Below are positions 22,785 through 35,857 of a DNA stretch of 64,000 nucleotides, one piece after another. The position numbers and the translations under genes were made by a program. The stretch's first letter is position 1. The number at the start of each line of letters is the position of its first letter. Under the pieces are notes generated by a model. That model was given only the letters and a program-made list of their open reading frames with translations. It was not told the DNA's origin and made no database searches. The stretch is from Apoda limacodes (taxonomy: Eukaryota; Arthropoda; Insecta; Lepidoptera; Limacodidae): contig OX291556.1 of the NCBI GenBank assembly GCA_946406115.1, positions 12,802,501-12,866,500 of the forward strand, written 5' to 3'.

Positions 22785-23060
22785 CGATCGCCCCTAATAG
22801 GACCTCCCCTCTAACACGTTCCCCGGGTTCGTCGGCGACCGCAAGGATACACGAGGTATCAAAGAGTGCCGGGGCACTTCTTGCCCCACTCAATCGCAAC
22901 TGCACCTGCGTAACGGGGAACTCCCCTCCTGGCGGTGACTCACGTTCGGTTTCGAGTCTCCCGACGGTCGAAGGGCGACAACCCAAGCCTTCAGAGTCTC
23001 GCCCCAAAAAGCCCGGTGAAGCAGTAATGGCTGCAACAGCCAACTGCATTGTCAGTTCAG
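22785..23060. other. GC-rich island of unknown origin, open on both strands
   Basis: An abrupt block much richer in G+C than its flanks (for example CTCCCCTCCTGGCGGTGACT). The minus strand is open for 94 codons from 23049 to 22765. The plus strand is open from about 22775 to beyond 23100, with a Ser/Pro/Arg-rich translation (GNSPPGGDSR, SRPKKPGEAV). The composition suggests a retroelement ORF1 or 5'-region fragment, but no zinc knuckle or RT motif is present. Confidence 0.4.
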
Positions 23061-26000
23061 AAAAAAAAGAAAATAGTTTGGGAATTTGTTATTATGAGAT
23101 GGCCGTTCAATCCGTAACACTTTAAACTTCTGACGTTATTCACGTTCGATAGCGGAAGTTACGAAAGCTTAGCAGAGATAACTTTCTCTTGAATCAAATA
23201 ATATAAAAGAATAGTATTTTGAAACTCTTTACTTGACACTTCATCTAATTAATGTGTTCATATTTTTTTAATTACATAAATTTGAAAATATTTAAAAAAA
23301 CTATCGTTTTATCCAAAAAAAAACGACATAAAAAGAAATTACCCTTTTCGGTCTCTATTAACGCCTTTTTGTAAAAATTATTATTAAATAAAAAAAAATA
23401 ACCCTGTTGTTTTAAATCAGGGATTGCTAACTGTTTTGCGTTAAGGCTCCTCTTTGTATTTTTTAATTATTTTTTTTTCGTTTATTTAAAGTACGTGAGC
23501 GAAGCTAGTTTATTGCAACAGTTTCACTAAAAAGTAACTTTTCACTTTATACTTTATATATGTATAAATATTTATTCACCAAAACAATTAGTGTTATTTT
23601 ATTTATTTAATACAAATAAAGATATAAAATTATTTTATATACATTTAAGTGTATAAACATAACAAACAGGACAGGTCCAAAATTTGAGCAATTCAAGAGA
23701 AATTGAATAGAATCTAAGAGTAGAAACCTTTTTGTTAATATGCCTTAGTAACTTTAGTATTAAATCTGTGGTAAGGCTTTATTTGCTAAGCGCAAAAACT
23801 GTCTCCTCACCCTATAATGCTCTGTGGGGAAGAAAATATTTCAGCATTAGTTGCGTACGGCTGAAGCTTCCGTCAGTATACGTTCAGAGACATGGGTCAG
23901 AGGACGTCTGTTTGATTCTTGTCTGTGTTCCTTTAACTCTTCACGGTTACGAAAATTAAATATTAGTAACGGGCTATTCTTTATAATAAAGTGATTTAAT
24001 TTACAACCTTAATTTTTTTTTCATTTTAAAACCTGGATTTCTAATCATTATATTTATAGTGGTGTATTTCATTTTGGTAAGTGATTTTATTATTTATGGA
24101 AAGTCTATTTGTAAAAAAATATGTAATCATTTCAATTTCGTTATTTTGAATACATTTATGTGTTGCGTATTGTTAATACATTTGTCACATTTACATAACT
24201 TATGCTTTTAAAAATAATGGTTGTTTTTTTTAAAACAACAGAATTATTTATTACAATAAAATTTTAAGTAGCTTATGCAACCTTAATTTACTGTGTATTT
24301 TTACCTGTATTGTTTTATTTTTATGAAATTTAAACACTTCAATATCTTATAAAATACTAAAAACTATTCTAACAATAAATTATCTTTAAAAGTGTCTGAA
24401 ATTTAAAAAAAAAAAACATAAACGTGAGTATGCAGAAAAATTGTAAGTAAAACAAAAATATTTTAATTTTAATTTTTTTTTGGAAATACATAAATCGTGT
24501 GCTTAATAAAAAAAGCTTTTGAAAGCAGAATTTTTAGAAATAGTGTCAAATGTGTTCCTAGGTTTTTTACCAATAATTGCATTAGACCATATTTTGTTCA
24601 AACTAATATGTAAAGAACATTGTTCTGCGTCCATACACTGTTAGCCTTACAACCAAGGACAAAGGAAAATCATGTGTTGTATTTTTAATCATTATTCAGT
24701 TCCCATAATATATTATTTTTATAGCGGTAAAGAATAGTTGTATGATAAAAAAAGTCATGAATTTTATGGTTGGTTCGTGTATTTTCCACGGCTCGATCGA
24801 ACGGTTTCAATCCAGTAAATCCGGTAAAAATCGTTTTGTTATAGCTTTCTAGTGTTTTTTAAGATAGTAATAACTTTAAAAACTGAAAAACCATATAACT
24901 GTCAAAGCAGGTCAGTTTCAAAAATCACGTAAACCATTCAACAAGACCGGCGATTGCCAGGCGCAGAAAAAACGGCGATAATCACACCCAAAGTGAACAC
25001 AGCCGTGCGTTCGAAAAGTAAGTGTAAAGAGCAATTAGTGACGCTACGCCAACCGGTGTAAGAACTGTCATTCCATACAAGCGAACGTCACTTTAACATT
25101 TGTGACGTCATAACACTATGCACCCTGCTCGTGGTGGGTGTAGACGTTGTTAACACCGGTGTCGTGACACTAGGGTTTCCGAACTACGCAGTGTTGCCAT
25201 GGGCTTAATTCCGAACTAGTTAGTGTTAAAACACTAACACCAGGGTTAGTTACACCGACTTCACGAACGGACCTCTGCGTTTCACTGAGCTAAAAAAATC
25301 CTACCAATCATACCCTAAAAGTGGTGTTTCTGTACAATGTCCACATTCTTTGCAACTATTTAACAAACCAACACATTAAGTTTTGTTATTATCGTTATTA
25401 TTTAAACGTTTAAAACACATCGTTCAAAAATTATTACTTATTGGCACTTATTTAAAAATAATCTTATTTTTTTTATTAACTGTTACTATTGCCGTGTAAA
25501 TAGGCTAAGTGCGAATAATAGTAATGGAATGAGGATTGAATGTTTGTGATAAAAAATATGTTTACTTACATATTTCATTCAAAAGATCGATTACAATCGT
25601 TTTGGCATCCCTTATCTACTTCAAGACGAGGCCGCGTTTAGAAGTTACGCGCCGAGTGTGAACAATGCTTAGAGTGCAATATCAGTTTACTCTCGATATC
25701 AAGAAGCTAATATCTTATTATTATACCATATAGTATTAATAAGGTAAAAGCTTCTGGCCCGATAAACTTTCACCACGGACCTTAAATTCATGACTTTGAC
25801 GGCTCTCTAGTTATCTCTATAGTTTTCACGTATGACTCGGTTCGGTTGTAGCTTCGGAACCCACCCCGCCTATATGACGTTTTTTTAAACATTAAGATGC
25901 AACTAGTGAGTAGCAGAAAATACTTTTTTTATATTCATAACGTCTGCGTACGTAGTCCGTCTCATGAAAATATTTGCAACTAATATAAATAAAAAGACTA

Positions 26001-26284
26001 TAAATTATCATGTATGTCCAAAGTTTTTATTACATAGGGCGACTTTTGGGTTTTCCTATATTAAAATCACGTTAATTGTAATACTCTTATTAACATTTTA
26101 AGATATAGTTCTATTTTGAAACGGTTTTAAAAAATCATAATTTTGAGATGATTTTAAGCTAATCCATGATCTCAATAAGACCGGAAGAGAAACGACTGGA
26201 TCTCTTTTGTTTTATAGTTATATATACATAGAATATACATAGAAGTATCTACACTGGGCCTAAAATTAAGCTTATGGGCTATAG
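23061..26284. other. no recognised gene; less AT-rich patch near 24.8-25.3 kb
   Basis: Mostly strongly AT-rich. Positions 24790-25280 are less so and hold a perfect CRE palindrome TGACGTCA at 25103-25110, the partly repeated CCGGTGT motif (25055, 25154) and runs of AACACTA-like words. It could be a regulatory region or an old transposon; I cannot assign it. Confidence 0.35.
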
Positions 26285-26303
26285 GAAATATTTCTGTGCA
26301 CAG

Positions 26304-26474
26304 AACTTGGAAGGTATATTGATGGTGATGAGAAAACATCGCAAAAACCAGTGAATTTTATTGGAATCAGACGTTTATGTAAGCAAAGACTGTTAAATGC
26401 CAAAAACCGTAACGGAGACATTCAGGGACATATCGAGTGGTTATATAGCAGAGATAGCAACAAAAATATGGAAT
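26304..26474 (+). other. possible orphan exon
   Basis: After a TAG at 26282-26284 the frame is open for 63 codons and then meets a consensus donor: GAAT followed by GTAAGT at 26475. An acceptor-like GCACAG ends at 26303. The translation is charged and varied (TELGRYIDGDEKTSQKPVN, GHIEWLYSRDSNKN), unlike the low-complexity chance ORFs around it. No family is recognised. It might be one exon of a gene whose other exons I cannot find, or a chance ORF. Confidence 0.3.
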
Positions 26475-26479
26475 GTAAG

Positions 26480-29400
26480 TTTTTTGTTACTGTTTAGAAA
26501 TTTTGACTATAAATCATTTGCTGTTCATACGTAATTGGGGTATTTAAAAAAAAATTATGATTAATTGCAATTTTTCTTACCCGAGGAAGGAAGTTAGTTT
26601 CAACGTGTGTAGACGGCTAACACTTTTCCGATCCTAATTTATCGCCAGAGTCACTTTCAGAAAAAATCGCCATAGGCCAAATTGTAAGCCTTCTCCCATG
26701 ACCTGCCCTGGAGCGGCTCGAAGTGGCAATTCCGACAGTAGGAAGTTTGTTTTTTGAAACTGGTTTCGAGTATGTAAGGGAAAAAATAAATACATAGTCG
26801 TTTTTTTTATTCACATGATTTCGATACTGCAGTCGTTTGATAATTTATTTCTGTTTAAGCGTAAACGCTTACCTAGTTTGCGATTTCGCATTTTGTTCCA
26901 TTAATCGAACTCGCAAACATCTTTTGATAGATAACCCTATGGTCCATGGTTTTCATCAAACGTTTTGGCAACCCTCCGGAAAGATCAGTGAGCAAAATCA
27001 GGGACAACGGGACCACCCGTACCCCAGCTTTATACATTTCTCAGAAATGTTGTCCCTTCCTTCACAGCTTTACGTTCCCACTCTTATGGCACCTTGCTTG
27101 CTACGGGACATTTAGGCCATAGTCCACAGGCATGATGAAATCTAAATACCTAGACCATCACCGACTACAGTAGTCTCTTACTGCTGTTTAAATAAATGGC
27201 TCACTCAGTCAACTAATCCGAAATAAGGAAATCGCAGACAAACTTGAGTAAACGACGTACCGACTGGTAGCTCGTAAAATTAATGACTTGAATGGTGATA
27301 AGGATGTGCAGCTTGACAAATGACAAATGTCGAAGACATTTCGAATAGTTATCGTTGTAAAAGGATTTCGTAGCCAATAGGAAAGGAAATGAACTCCTGT
27401 AGTTCCGTCATATCCGTCGGTCCGTCAGTTTATCCGTATATGTCTTATTTGAATTGCCATACATGTTTATTAACATACTTGTGTAGGTTATTGATAAACA
27501 CTGTAATAATAATAATTTTATTTTGTAAGAAAAACTTTTTTTACCACATCTATACAATAGATGTGGCTAAACCAGGTCATTTTTTTAAAAAAAAAGATGA
27601 ACCAATAATTTTATTTGATCCAGAAATGAATAGTTTAAATTGTTTAATGGGAACAATATATTTAGTTAAAAAAACAAAATAAGAGAGTTATTATCTTGAT
27701 ATTCAAGTCTATAGTCATACTCATAGGGCTCAAATAATCGATAAATCAATATCATGTTACGATGTTAGTTCTTTATGGAATAGCGCTGTTCTGATTTGTA
27801 CCGCACCGCACGTTTGTTTTTCCTTACTAATAAATTAAATTACATGTATGGCCACAGTTGAATATCTAATGAGGTTGGAATAGTATTTTTCTTAGATTTC
27901 AATCGAGTAAATTCGTATTTTAATATTTAATAACATAATAATCAATTTGATAAAAAAATCGATTTCTCGTTTTGCTCTTTCCAGTTACAAGCAAGCTCTA
28001 TTTCATTTTTGTCATTCGGCTGTGATCTCGCTCGCTGCAAGTACAATGTGGTTGTTGGAATTTCCAAGTTAAATATTTAATGAATTTACAAAATATACTA
28101 AAGTAAACAACAAGATTCCATTCAATTGAAGTGTGTACAGAAAAAGCCTTCTTTTAATGGCAATTCTTTCGGTCAAAATCTGTCTTATGACGGGGTGAAA
28201 TTCAAAGTCGGCATACCTACAAGCAAAAAGGTATTTCATTATATAGGTCGGAGCAACTTAAAGAGGGCGCGAGGAAAATATGATTAACTGCTTTAAAAAT
28301 AATAATGTTGAAGGTAGAGAAGTGATCAGCATTATTGTTGTTGGTTGTTTTGTAGTTCAAAGAACATTGGATTGCTGTGCTCATGTAATGAGTAGTTATA
28401 ATATGGTTTCTTAACCGAGCAAGGTATCAAAACAATATTTTTTTACCTGTCCAGTTTTAGATAACATTTTAGTGTTGTATGAAACAGATAAAATATACCT
28501 ATATATAGGTAACTATATCGTTTCATTGACAAAAATAATCTTAATAATTAAAATAAATATACACATTTTACAATGAATATAACTGCGTTACAGGTTTCAA
28601 CTTTCGCAGTAGACATTTTTCGTTACCCACCTTCAAATACTTTTTGTTTTTAAAAAAATGTCTGATACTAAATTATTACGATAAAGATATTCGAAGGGGT
28701 CTATTCTACTGGTAAAAAATATTTTTTCTGCTACAAAATTTGTCACGTCAAACCAAAACCCCTATATAACAAGAACAATTCCTTTTCTGTTCTTAGTATC
28801 TGTCTAGCCGAAGAAATATCTGTAACTGTTATTCCCTCGCTTGACAATCTTTTTGAAATCGGTTGTTGTTTTTGTTAAAAAAATTTTTTCACATTTAAGT
28901 GACCTATTTGGCTTATTTTCTAGTACACTAAAAACTACCCAAATCGCTTCAAGTGTGCCTATAAAAATTTAAAGAGTTCCCTCGATTTCTTAAACATCCC
29001 ATCATTATATCCTAAGCTGGTGAGCATAGAACCACCTGGAAAGTATAGCTCTGTCAAACAAAAAAAAATCCGAATCGGTCAAGGCGTCTTCGAGTAATCG
29101 GAGAACATACATAAAAAGAAGATTCTTACGAATTGAGAACCTCTTCCTTTTTTTAAGTCAGTTAAAAATACTTACTCATATTAATGTTAATGATTCAAGT
29201 CAGTACAGTTTTTATATCAGTTTTTACTATACAACCCTGTTTTTCATAAAACAATAAAGCATTTTTATCTTCTGGGAGACTGTGTCAAGCCTGCTTTTGT
29301 TTGAATGGATTACTTTTATATTTGCATATTGCGTTTTTTTAACATCTGCTTTAACAGATAGAGAACAGCATTTGTTATATTCTCATTCATTAAAAGAGCA

Positions 29401-30295
29401 AAAGGAAATTAAATATTGCCAAATTGTGAGACATTATGTTTTAAATTAAATTGATATTATGCTTACGTATGTGTTTATTAAAGGTAGTACTTTCTTTTAT
29501 TATATTTAAAACACCCTCATATTGAAAAAAAAGGTTAAAATAGCGTAACATTGTAATTGGAATATAAATAAATCATCAAATATGAAGAAACATTCTGCAG
29601 AGCCATTTTGTAAAAAAAAAATACATGGTTTTACGCTTTAATAATGTATCAAAACGATGTCAAAATTAATAAATGATCAAATTATTTTATCACCTTGAAA
29701 ATAATTGATTGAAATTGACTAATTTCACTCGTTCTAAGGGTTAAAATAATCTAATTTAATCTAATTTAAATCATTTTGCATTTGTGTCCTAATATGGAAA
29801 TATTAAAATAGCAATGTTAGACGACAATGGCTAAATGGATGTAAGATGATTAGAGGTTCAGTTACAAAGTGGCCAATTCTGAAACTAAATATCTTTCGTA
29901 GATATATATAAAATTTTGTAGTTTGAAAAAGCAAATATAATTTAATTTTATTAATATGGTAATTATCTTAGTTGGTTATTATTATTGTTTTTATTGCATT
30001 ACTATTGCTACACGTGTAATTTTAATTTGAATCATGACCGGCAGACATACGTCACATCCATTGCGTAACGCATTGTACAGGGGATCGCAAAACGTTACGT
30101 AATAGAAATTTTAGGCAGAGTGCTCAATGTTTTGCATTTTCACCTACGTTAGAATTTCATTTTTAGTTAAACTGTTTTTATGAATAAATGTCCTGTTTCT
30201 TATTCGACTGTCACCTTGAACCCTCAATCCTAGTGTAAATAAATCTAAATGAAATTATGTAGACATTTAACTATATTTTTAAAAAAATATTGGTA
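26480..30295. other. no recognised gene
   Basis: AT-rich with scattered repeat debris. CCGTCATATCCGTCGGTCCG at 27407-27426 resembles the GTTTCG..CCGTCCGT part of the 905-1085 repeat family. A 97-codon ORF at 27389-27682 is hydrophobic and lysine-rich at its end, with no domain seen. Confidence 0.4.
28985..29168 (+). repeat. dispersed repeat tail, second copy
   Basis: Ends with ATTGAGAACCTCTTCCTTTT then AAGTCAGTTAAAAATA, matching the tail at 6838-6895. The upstream part GGTGAGCATAGAACCACCTG belongs to the same element type. Confidence 0.5.
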
Positions 30296-30297
30296 GA

Positions 30298-30372
30298 TTA
30301 ACGGTTTTAGCTCAGTGGCAAAGGAGTCGTCCTCACAGCCTCGTCGTGAGCAGGTGCCAATGAATTTATCTA
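30298..30372 (+). mobile_element. tRNA-headed SINE fragment
   Basis: GGTTTTAGCTCAGTGGCAAA has a good A-box (TAGCTCAGTGG). GCAGGTGCCAATGAATTTAT resembles the segment after the B-box in the SINE at 58430 (GGCGTGTACCAATGAGTC). The B-box itself is degraded. Confidence 0.4.
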
Positions 30373-31799
30373 TATTTATTATTTATGTTGAACAATTTTT
30401 ATACAGTTCGTTACAGGGTTAAAGCTGCGCTCTCCACACACTTCCACCGCCATTAGTTTTTTGGCGTCTAGAATTTTAAATTCAAAGTAAATTGAAAATA
30501 AACTTTTAGCTTTTAGAGTTACAAACAAACAAGCAGTCATGATTATTTGGGTTAGTTTTGAAGTGATAGTACCAATAAGTAACGTAATCCTGTATTTTGG
30601 ACCGCGTAACGTGTTAGTGGATACAAAATAAATATTTGATACTTTAAATAAGATGGCTGTGACAAAGGTTCAATTAATAAATGCTGTTTTCAATAATACA
30701 GGCTTGTTTAGTATTTTTAGTTATATTAAACGTAATTTTGTGACGTAGTGGAACTCGTCACTGACTAATATTCGAACTTTGACTGAATTTATGGGAAACC
30801 AATAAGGTGAAAATTGATATTTTTTTTATAGTATAAATAATAATTCTACAATTAAAACACACTTTGAGTCAAAATAAAACTTTGAATTTCGGAGTTCCAT
30901 CACGTAACTCACAACTTACTAGAAATCCGCCCAAAAACATGATTTTTTGTCATTTTGTAATTCTTTGAAATCTAAGCATGTTTAAAAAAAAACATTAGAC
31001 TTTCAACACAAAATTTAAGGCTAAATGTTTCATTACATTTTTAATTATCTGCAAAAAAACCTTTGTACAGATTTCTAAATAGGATTCCTACAGTTTTTTA
31101 TACGTAGTTTTAACAATAAGGAAGAGTCCTTGCTTATTTTTCTCTCTTAAGGATAAGTATTGCAATGCAAAGTGGAAATGAAGCCACCATTTTTGCCACT
31201 GCGCCACATGGACACGGACTTTTTCGATGTATTTAGGATAGTTTAGTTTATTCTATATTAGTTTAGTAATGCTGTTGTTATTGATTTACTTGTATTTAAA
31301 TAATAATTTTACAAAAAGTACAATTTCGATGTCCAAAACTTTGGATATAATTCATTCGAACACTAAAAGCTCAGAAATATTTGACTTGTTATGCAATATG
31401 ACAACTTTAGCTGAAAATATTGTTTAAGTCCACACTTTATTCCATAAAATCTGTTATTTAGGTTATTTATATTTGTCTTTACGTACCTATATTGGTTAAT
31501 CCGATATTATTTATTGTTACAAACTGCGTAACACTAAATAACTTTAACTATTTTTTTTTTGCTTTTAACGCGTTATTATTATATATAGCTAAGAAGAATA
31601 GTCGCAAATTTATTAATTTCATGAATTTAACAAAAACTTTGGTTATTTTATAAATTACTTTTATGAATATCTTTGCACTTTTCATAGCACATTTTGTGTA
31701 ATCAGTGTTTATATTAATTGATATTTGGAGTGAATGCAGAATTTTGCACGAAAAGAAACTGAGCTTACCAACCCTTAAAGCATATAGCGTATAGCATTG

Positions 31800-32035
31800 T
31801 TATATAAAGCTAAAGTTTATTTAAGTGGAATTCGGTTATAGTTATTTCCGAGGTAACTTTAGAATTTTTCGTTATCAAAATCCGGGATAGTCTATGTCCT
31901 TCTCCATCTCGTTAACTATATTTGTGCCAAATGTTAGCTTTGTATGCTTCGCTGTGGCGTGATTGAGTTATAAACAAACAAGTCTGTTTGTCTGTTAAGA
32001 CAGAGACGCTTTCGAATTTATAATATTAGTATGGA
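31800..32035 (-). mobile_element. Helitron-like fragment
   Basis: GGATAGTCTATGTCCTTCTC, GGCGTGATTGAGTTATAAAC and the end TTATAATATTAGTATGGAT match the order of the elements at 44630-45170 and 53508-53832. The CTAG-containing end is not clear. Confidence 0.5.
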
Positions 32036-32875
32036 TTGTACATTACAACCAAGCTGAAAAAAAATAACTTAAATATTTATTTAGGGTCCAAATGATTGCG
32101 TTGAACTTGCAATGACTCCTAACAAACGCATTGCGGAGAACCGTCAATGCATGATGATTACTAAAATCTTATTCATAACCATTGTGCGAAACTGACTTTG
32201 ACTGAAGAGGGATTTTCTAACTTTGATAGCAATGTACAATATGTATAAATACATGAAGCTGATTTCCATACCCATTGGAGTTACACAATCCGGGTGGTCG
32301 AGCTAAAAGGTCTAAAGACCTAATGCCTATTTAGCATTGTGCTACATAGATTATCGATGCCAAATGTCAAGGTTTTAGAAAAAAATAGTACATACTCGAT
32401 TTTAAATGTCAAGGTTTTGAAAAAAAAATTAGGTAAAAAGATTATCGAATACTGAAGAGAAGCTATCAGTGTTTTTTTTCACTAATAACTAGATAAATTA
32501 AACAATTAAATTAATTCATAATATATGAGGAAGCAACACAGTTTAAAACATTTATTCACTATATAAAGATTTTTTAGTACCAAAACAGAAACACTTTTCT
32601 TCAAAAGCTTTTTAAGAGGTGCTACAGATCTTGTATTGTGTCACCTGGGAAGACTTCCACGCGGAGCTATAAATAGATTTTCTCACCCTTGAGAAAACTT
32701 TGCAGGTTGGAAATCTTTCACAGGTACACTCTTGAACATACAAAATGCATGTAAAACTATTTTGATGTATGTTTTCTCGTGTAGCTTTATACAACTGTAA
32801 TAGTCGGAGATATTTATGATAAACCATTTGCAATATACAATTTAGACTTCCCAGAATATTTTTTTGTCAGTTTAA

Positions 32876-33210
32876 CCCTTAGTTAGGCGCATGGGCAATA
32901 CAATTTTAAATTAAAAAAAAATGTGTTAGAGTGGTTGAAGTACGCCAGCGGTCCTTCTAGCTACCTAACTTCCCGCAGGGTTTGCAAAATAATCGCAACC
33001 AGATTTGATTTTTTTTTCTTTTTTAGTTTTTTTTTTATTCGTTAATTTTTATATTTATTTTCAATAAATATAATACATTATCTTGATATATTTCATAATA
33101 AATAGTTTATTTTATTCATTTCTTATTATATCATATTTTTTTTTTTCTTGGGGTCACTAGAGACCCCATGCGACTAATTATGTAGTTTTCTTAATGCGCC
33201 TAATTAAGGG
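32876..33210. mobile_element. piggyBac-type MITE
   Basis: TTAA at 32872-32875 and 33211-33214 flank a 335-bp element. Its ends are CCCTTAGTTAGGCGCAT (left) and, reverse-complemented, CCCTTAATTAGGCGCAT (right), a 17-bp TIR with one mismatch. A TTAA duplication plus CCC termini is the piggyBac signature. An internal perfect hairpin GGGGTC-ACTAGA-GACCCC lies at about 33151-33168. It has no coding capacity. Confidence 0.85.
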
Positions 33211-33214
33211 TTAA

Positions 33215-34102
33215 CAAAATATTATATTAGGTGATTTTCTTCTCTAAGTGCCATTCCCCATCCCGGAGGTTGGGGACCATTTGCCTGTACGTCGATCTAT
33301 CCGTGATTATTTTAATTAATTTATCGAATTACTTCACCCGTACTTTCTACACCAAGCTAGTCTCTCATATTCCTAGTCCATGATATTCTTCTTCTACCCC
33401 GCCCTCGTTTTCCTTCAACTATCTTAATAAACAATCCTTTTCATATTACAATTTTCCGTGTAAAAATTAACATGGCTAAAAGTTTATAATTATTGTTGTA
33501 TTCAAAATACAATTCTTAAATATTCATCATAATGCAACATTTTAATTGCAATTAAGATTTTGTTTGATTTAAAATTAAACCTGCCGAAATTGTTATTCAC
33601 TTTGCAAAAACTACAAAAACAATTGTAAAATAAAATAAAATAAATTACAAGGAAATAAAAAGAGTAACGAAATGTCTTGGCTAGGAACTCTTCACGTTTT
33701 TAAACAGACGACAATTCCTTTTATGGACGACTCGTTCTTGTACCCGAGGGACATTTTAGGGAAAAAGTTAAAAATGAACATTCTCCATTAACTTTCATTT
33801 CATTATTTCGCTGAAAAGTCTGCGTTCTAGAAACAGTGACAGTCGACAGTTTTTTTTGTTGACTACAATCAAGCCAGATTTATGTTATTGCTTCAGCAGT
33901 ATTTTTTTTAATATTATTTTATTATTTCAAGAGTTTTATTTAATTTTTAGGTACTACTGAATTCAATAAAAATATAGGTGCGAATTTTTTTTATTCATTT
34001 TTGGTTTTTTGAGGGTAAAATACCGTGTAAAAGGGTAAAACGACAGTTTTTTAGTTTTCTGGTTCCAAAATAAAAAAAAAAACAATTGCAAACTCGGCCA
34101 AG
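33215..34102. other. no recognised gene
   Basis: AT-rich. Nothing recognisable apart from short homopolymer runs. Confidence 0.4.
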
Positions 34103-34262
34103 TTTTTTTTTTGTACCATTAAGTTGGCAAACCAGCTTACGGTCTGGCTGATGGTAAGCGGTCACCGTAGCCTATGGAAGCTTGCAACACCAGGGGTATC
34201 ACTAGCGTGTTGCCGACCCTTCAAAAATCTAATAACTTCTTTCTTGAAGAACCCAAATAACG
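34103..34262 (-). mobile_element. jockey-like LINE 3' end, antisense
   Basis: A T-run at 34103-34112 (the poly(A) tail of a minus-strand copy), then GGTAAGCGGTCACCGTAGCC, ACACCAGGGGTATCACTAGC and TTCTTTCTTGAAGAACCC. It matches the first 150 bp of the copy at 60506-61312 and is 5'-truncated at about 34262. Confidence 0.8.
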
Positions 34263-34945
34263 TTGTGCTTACAAAATTCATAATATCTACGTATAATATG
34301 CGTATAATTATGTCCCCCCGTAGAATTTTGCAGCTGAAGCTGGTTACAAGAATAAACGTGCTAAAATTATTGCATAAAGCCACTTCCTGCTAGTAGGCAT
34401 GGTCTGGCTGATTGTCATTTAAGTCAGTCACCTGCTTTCGAAATAATTGTATCTTTCGTCTATTAAAATGTACCGAATACAATTATACATGGATATCAAC
34501 ATTATTTCATAACAAAATGAGAGCTATTTACTCATTATCGGTACAAGTTGGGTAGTGCCACTCCCAAGTGCTTACTCACGCCAATTATTTGCTTCTTTTA
34601 CGGATCTCACGTAGCAGAACTCCAAGTTAGACAGTTCCGGCCCGCTAATGAGCGAGTCTTTGTTGATTTATTAAGCCTGCACCCTACCCAAATGTGCAGG
34701 TTTCTGCTTGTTTATAAAATTAATTACACTGTCTTATTACAAGTTTCAAGCTAAAAATAAATAAAATACTTTTACGAATTATTTACCTAGAAAGTAACTG
34801 TATTTGTTGTTTTAAGATATCTGTATAAACGTCGCCTTAAAACAAAATTACTTCAGACTCTCCCGATTTTTTAAAATTTATAACTCCTCAACTAGTAGCG
34901 GGAACATAATTTACATAAAATAATAAGTAACAATGATATGATATA
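34263..34945. other. no recognised gene
   Basis: A less AT-rich patch at 34540-34700 (GTTCCGGCCCGCTAATGAGC, GCCTGCACCCTACCCAAATG) looks transposon-like, but I cannot place it. Confidence 0.35.
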
Positions 34946-35055
34946 GGGTCGGTAACGCGCAAGTTATACCTCTGGTGTTGCAAGCTTTCATAGGCTACGG
35001 TGACCGCTTACTATCAGGCGGACCGAAAGCTTGTTTACCACCTTAGTAGTATAGA
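34946..35055 (+). mobile_element. jockey-like LINE extreme 3' end
   Basis: GGGTCGGTAACGCGCAAG, TTCATAGGCTACGGTGACCG and ACTATCAGGCGGACCG, then an A-rich end. About 110 bp of the recurrent LINE, severely 5'-truncated. Confidence 0.8.
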
Positions 35056-35469
35056 AAAACTTTAAAGCTAGCAAATTACGGATCAATCTCACTAGATCCA
35101 TTGTCCAGATCCATCATGGATCTAGTGAGATGTTATTTACTCAATAGATCCATTTTCGAAAATTTGTATCTACGGAGAAGTATTTGTCTCGCTAGATCCG
35201 TTAACCAGATCTAGATTTAAAAGTGTGGGTCTTCTAAGGAATTTCTTTCTCACTAGATTCAGTTGTGGATCTGATAAAACATTTGGTGTCAGCTAGGCTT
35301 ATTGTTCCCTAGGCTGGGTAGACAACGGAACTTGCTTTCTAATACTATTTTAGGTACTCGTATCCCCCCTGTCATATTCTTATATTTACCAACTTTAAAA
35401 AACGAGAAAGTTCGCGAACGGACTGTAGGTACCCATATAAGAGATATTATTATATTTTATAAAAGGAGG

Positions 35470-35605
35470 ATCCATACTTATACTAATATTATAAATTCGA
35501 AAGTGTCGGTGTCTGTCTGTCTATCAATTCGTAAAATTTTACTGTTGAACCAATTGTGATGAATTTAATATGGAAATAGTTTGAACCGCAAAAGACAAGA
35601 AGAAT
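35470..35605 (+). mobile_element. Helitron-like 5' fragment nested in the foldback element
   Basis: TATACTAATATTATAAATTC then GTCGGTGTCTGTCTGTCTAT and GTTGAACCAATTGTGATGAA match the start of the plus-strand element at 61969. Confidence 0.5.
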
Positions 35606-35714
35606 ACTGTTTTTCTTAATATATTTTTTATTTTATTTTATATATAAAAAAAAATTAAACTTCTGATCTTACACGTGTAGTTATTTTACAATAGTTATAG
35701 ATCTCCACAGCAAT

Positions 35715-35808
35715 GATAGTTCTCATCAAGATCTTTATTTCGGATGACAGCTGTCAAACTAGAAAGGACTATATATCCGTAACTATTGATTTTAGACTAG
35801 TAGTTTCT

Positions 35809-35857
<49 letters not shown>

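Noticed and set aside
22765..23049. 94-codon minus-strand ORF as a host gene
   Set aside because: It has no recognisable domain and lies in a GC-rich block where both strands are open, so ORF length is weak evidence. It is described as an island instead.
27389..27682. 97-codon ORF as a small secreted or membrane protein
   Set aside because: Its 5' part overlaps repeat debris (CCGTCATATCCGTCGG), and its C-terminal part is lysine- and leucine-rich with no family resemblance.
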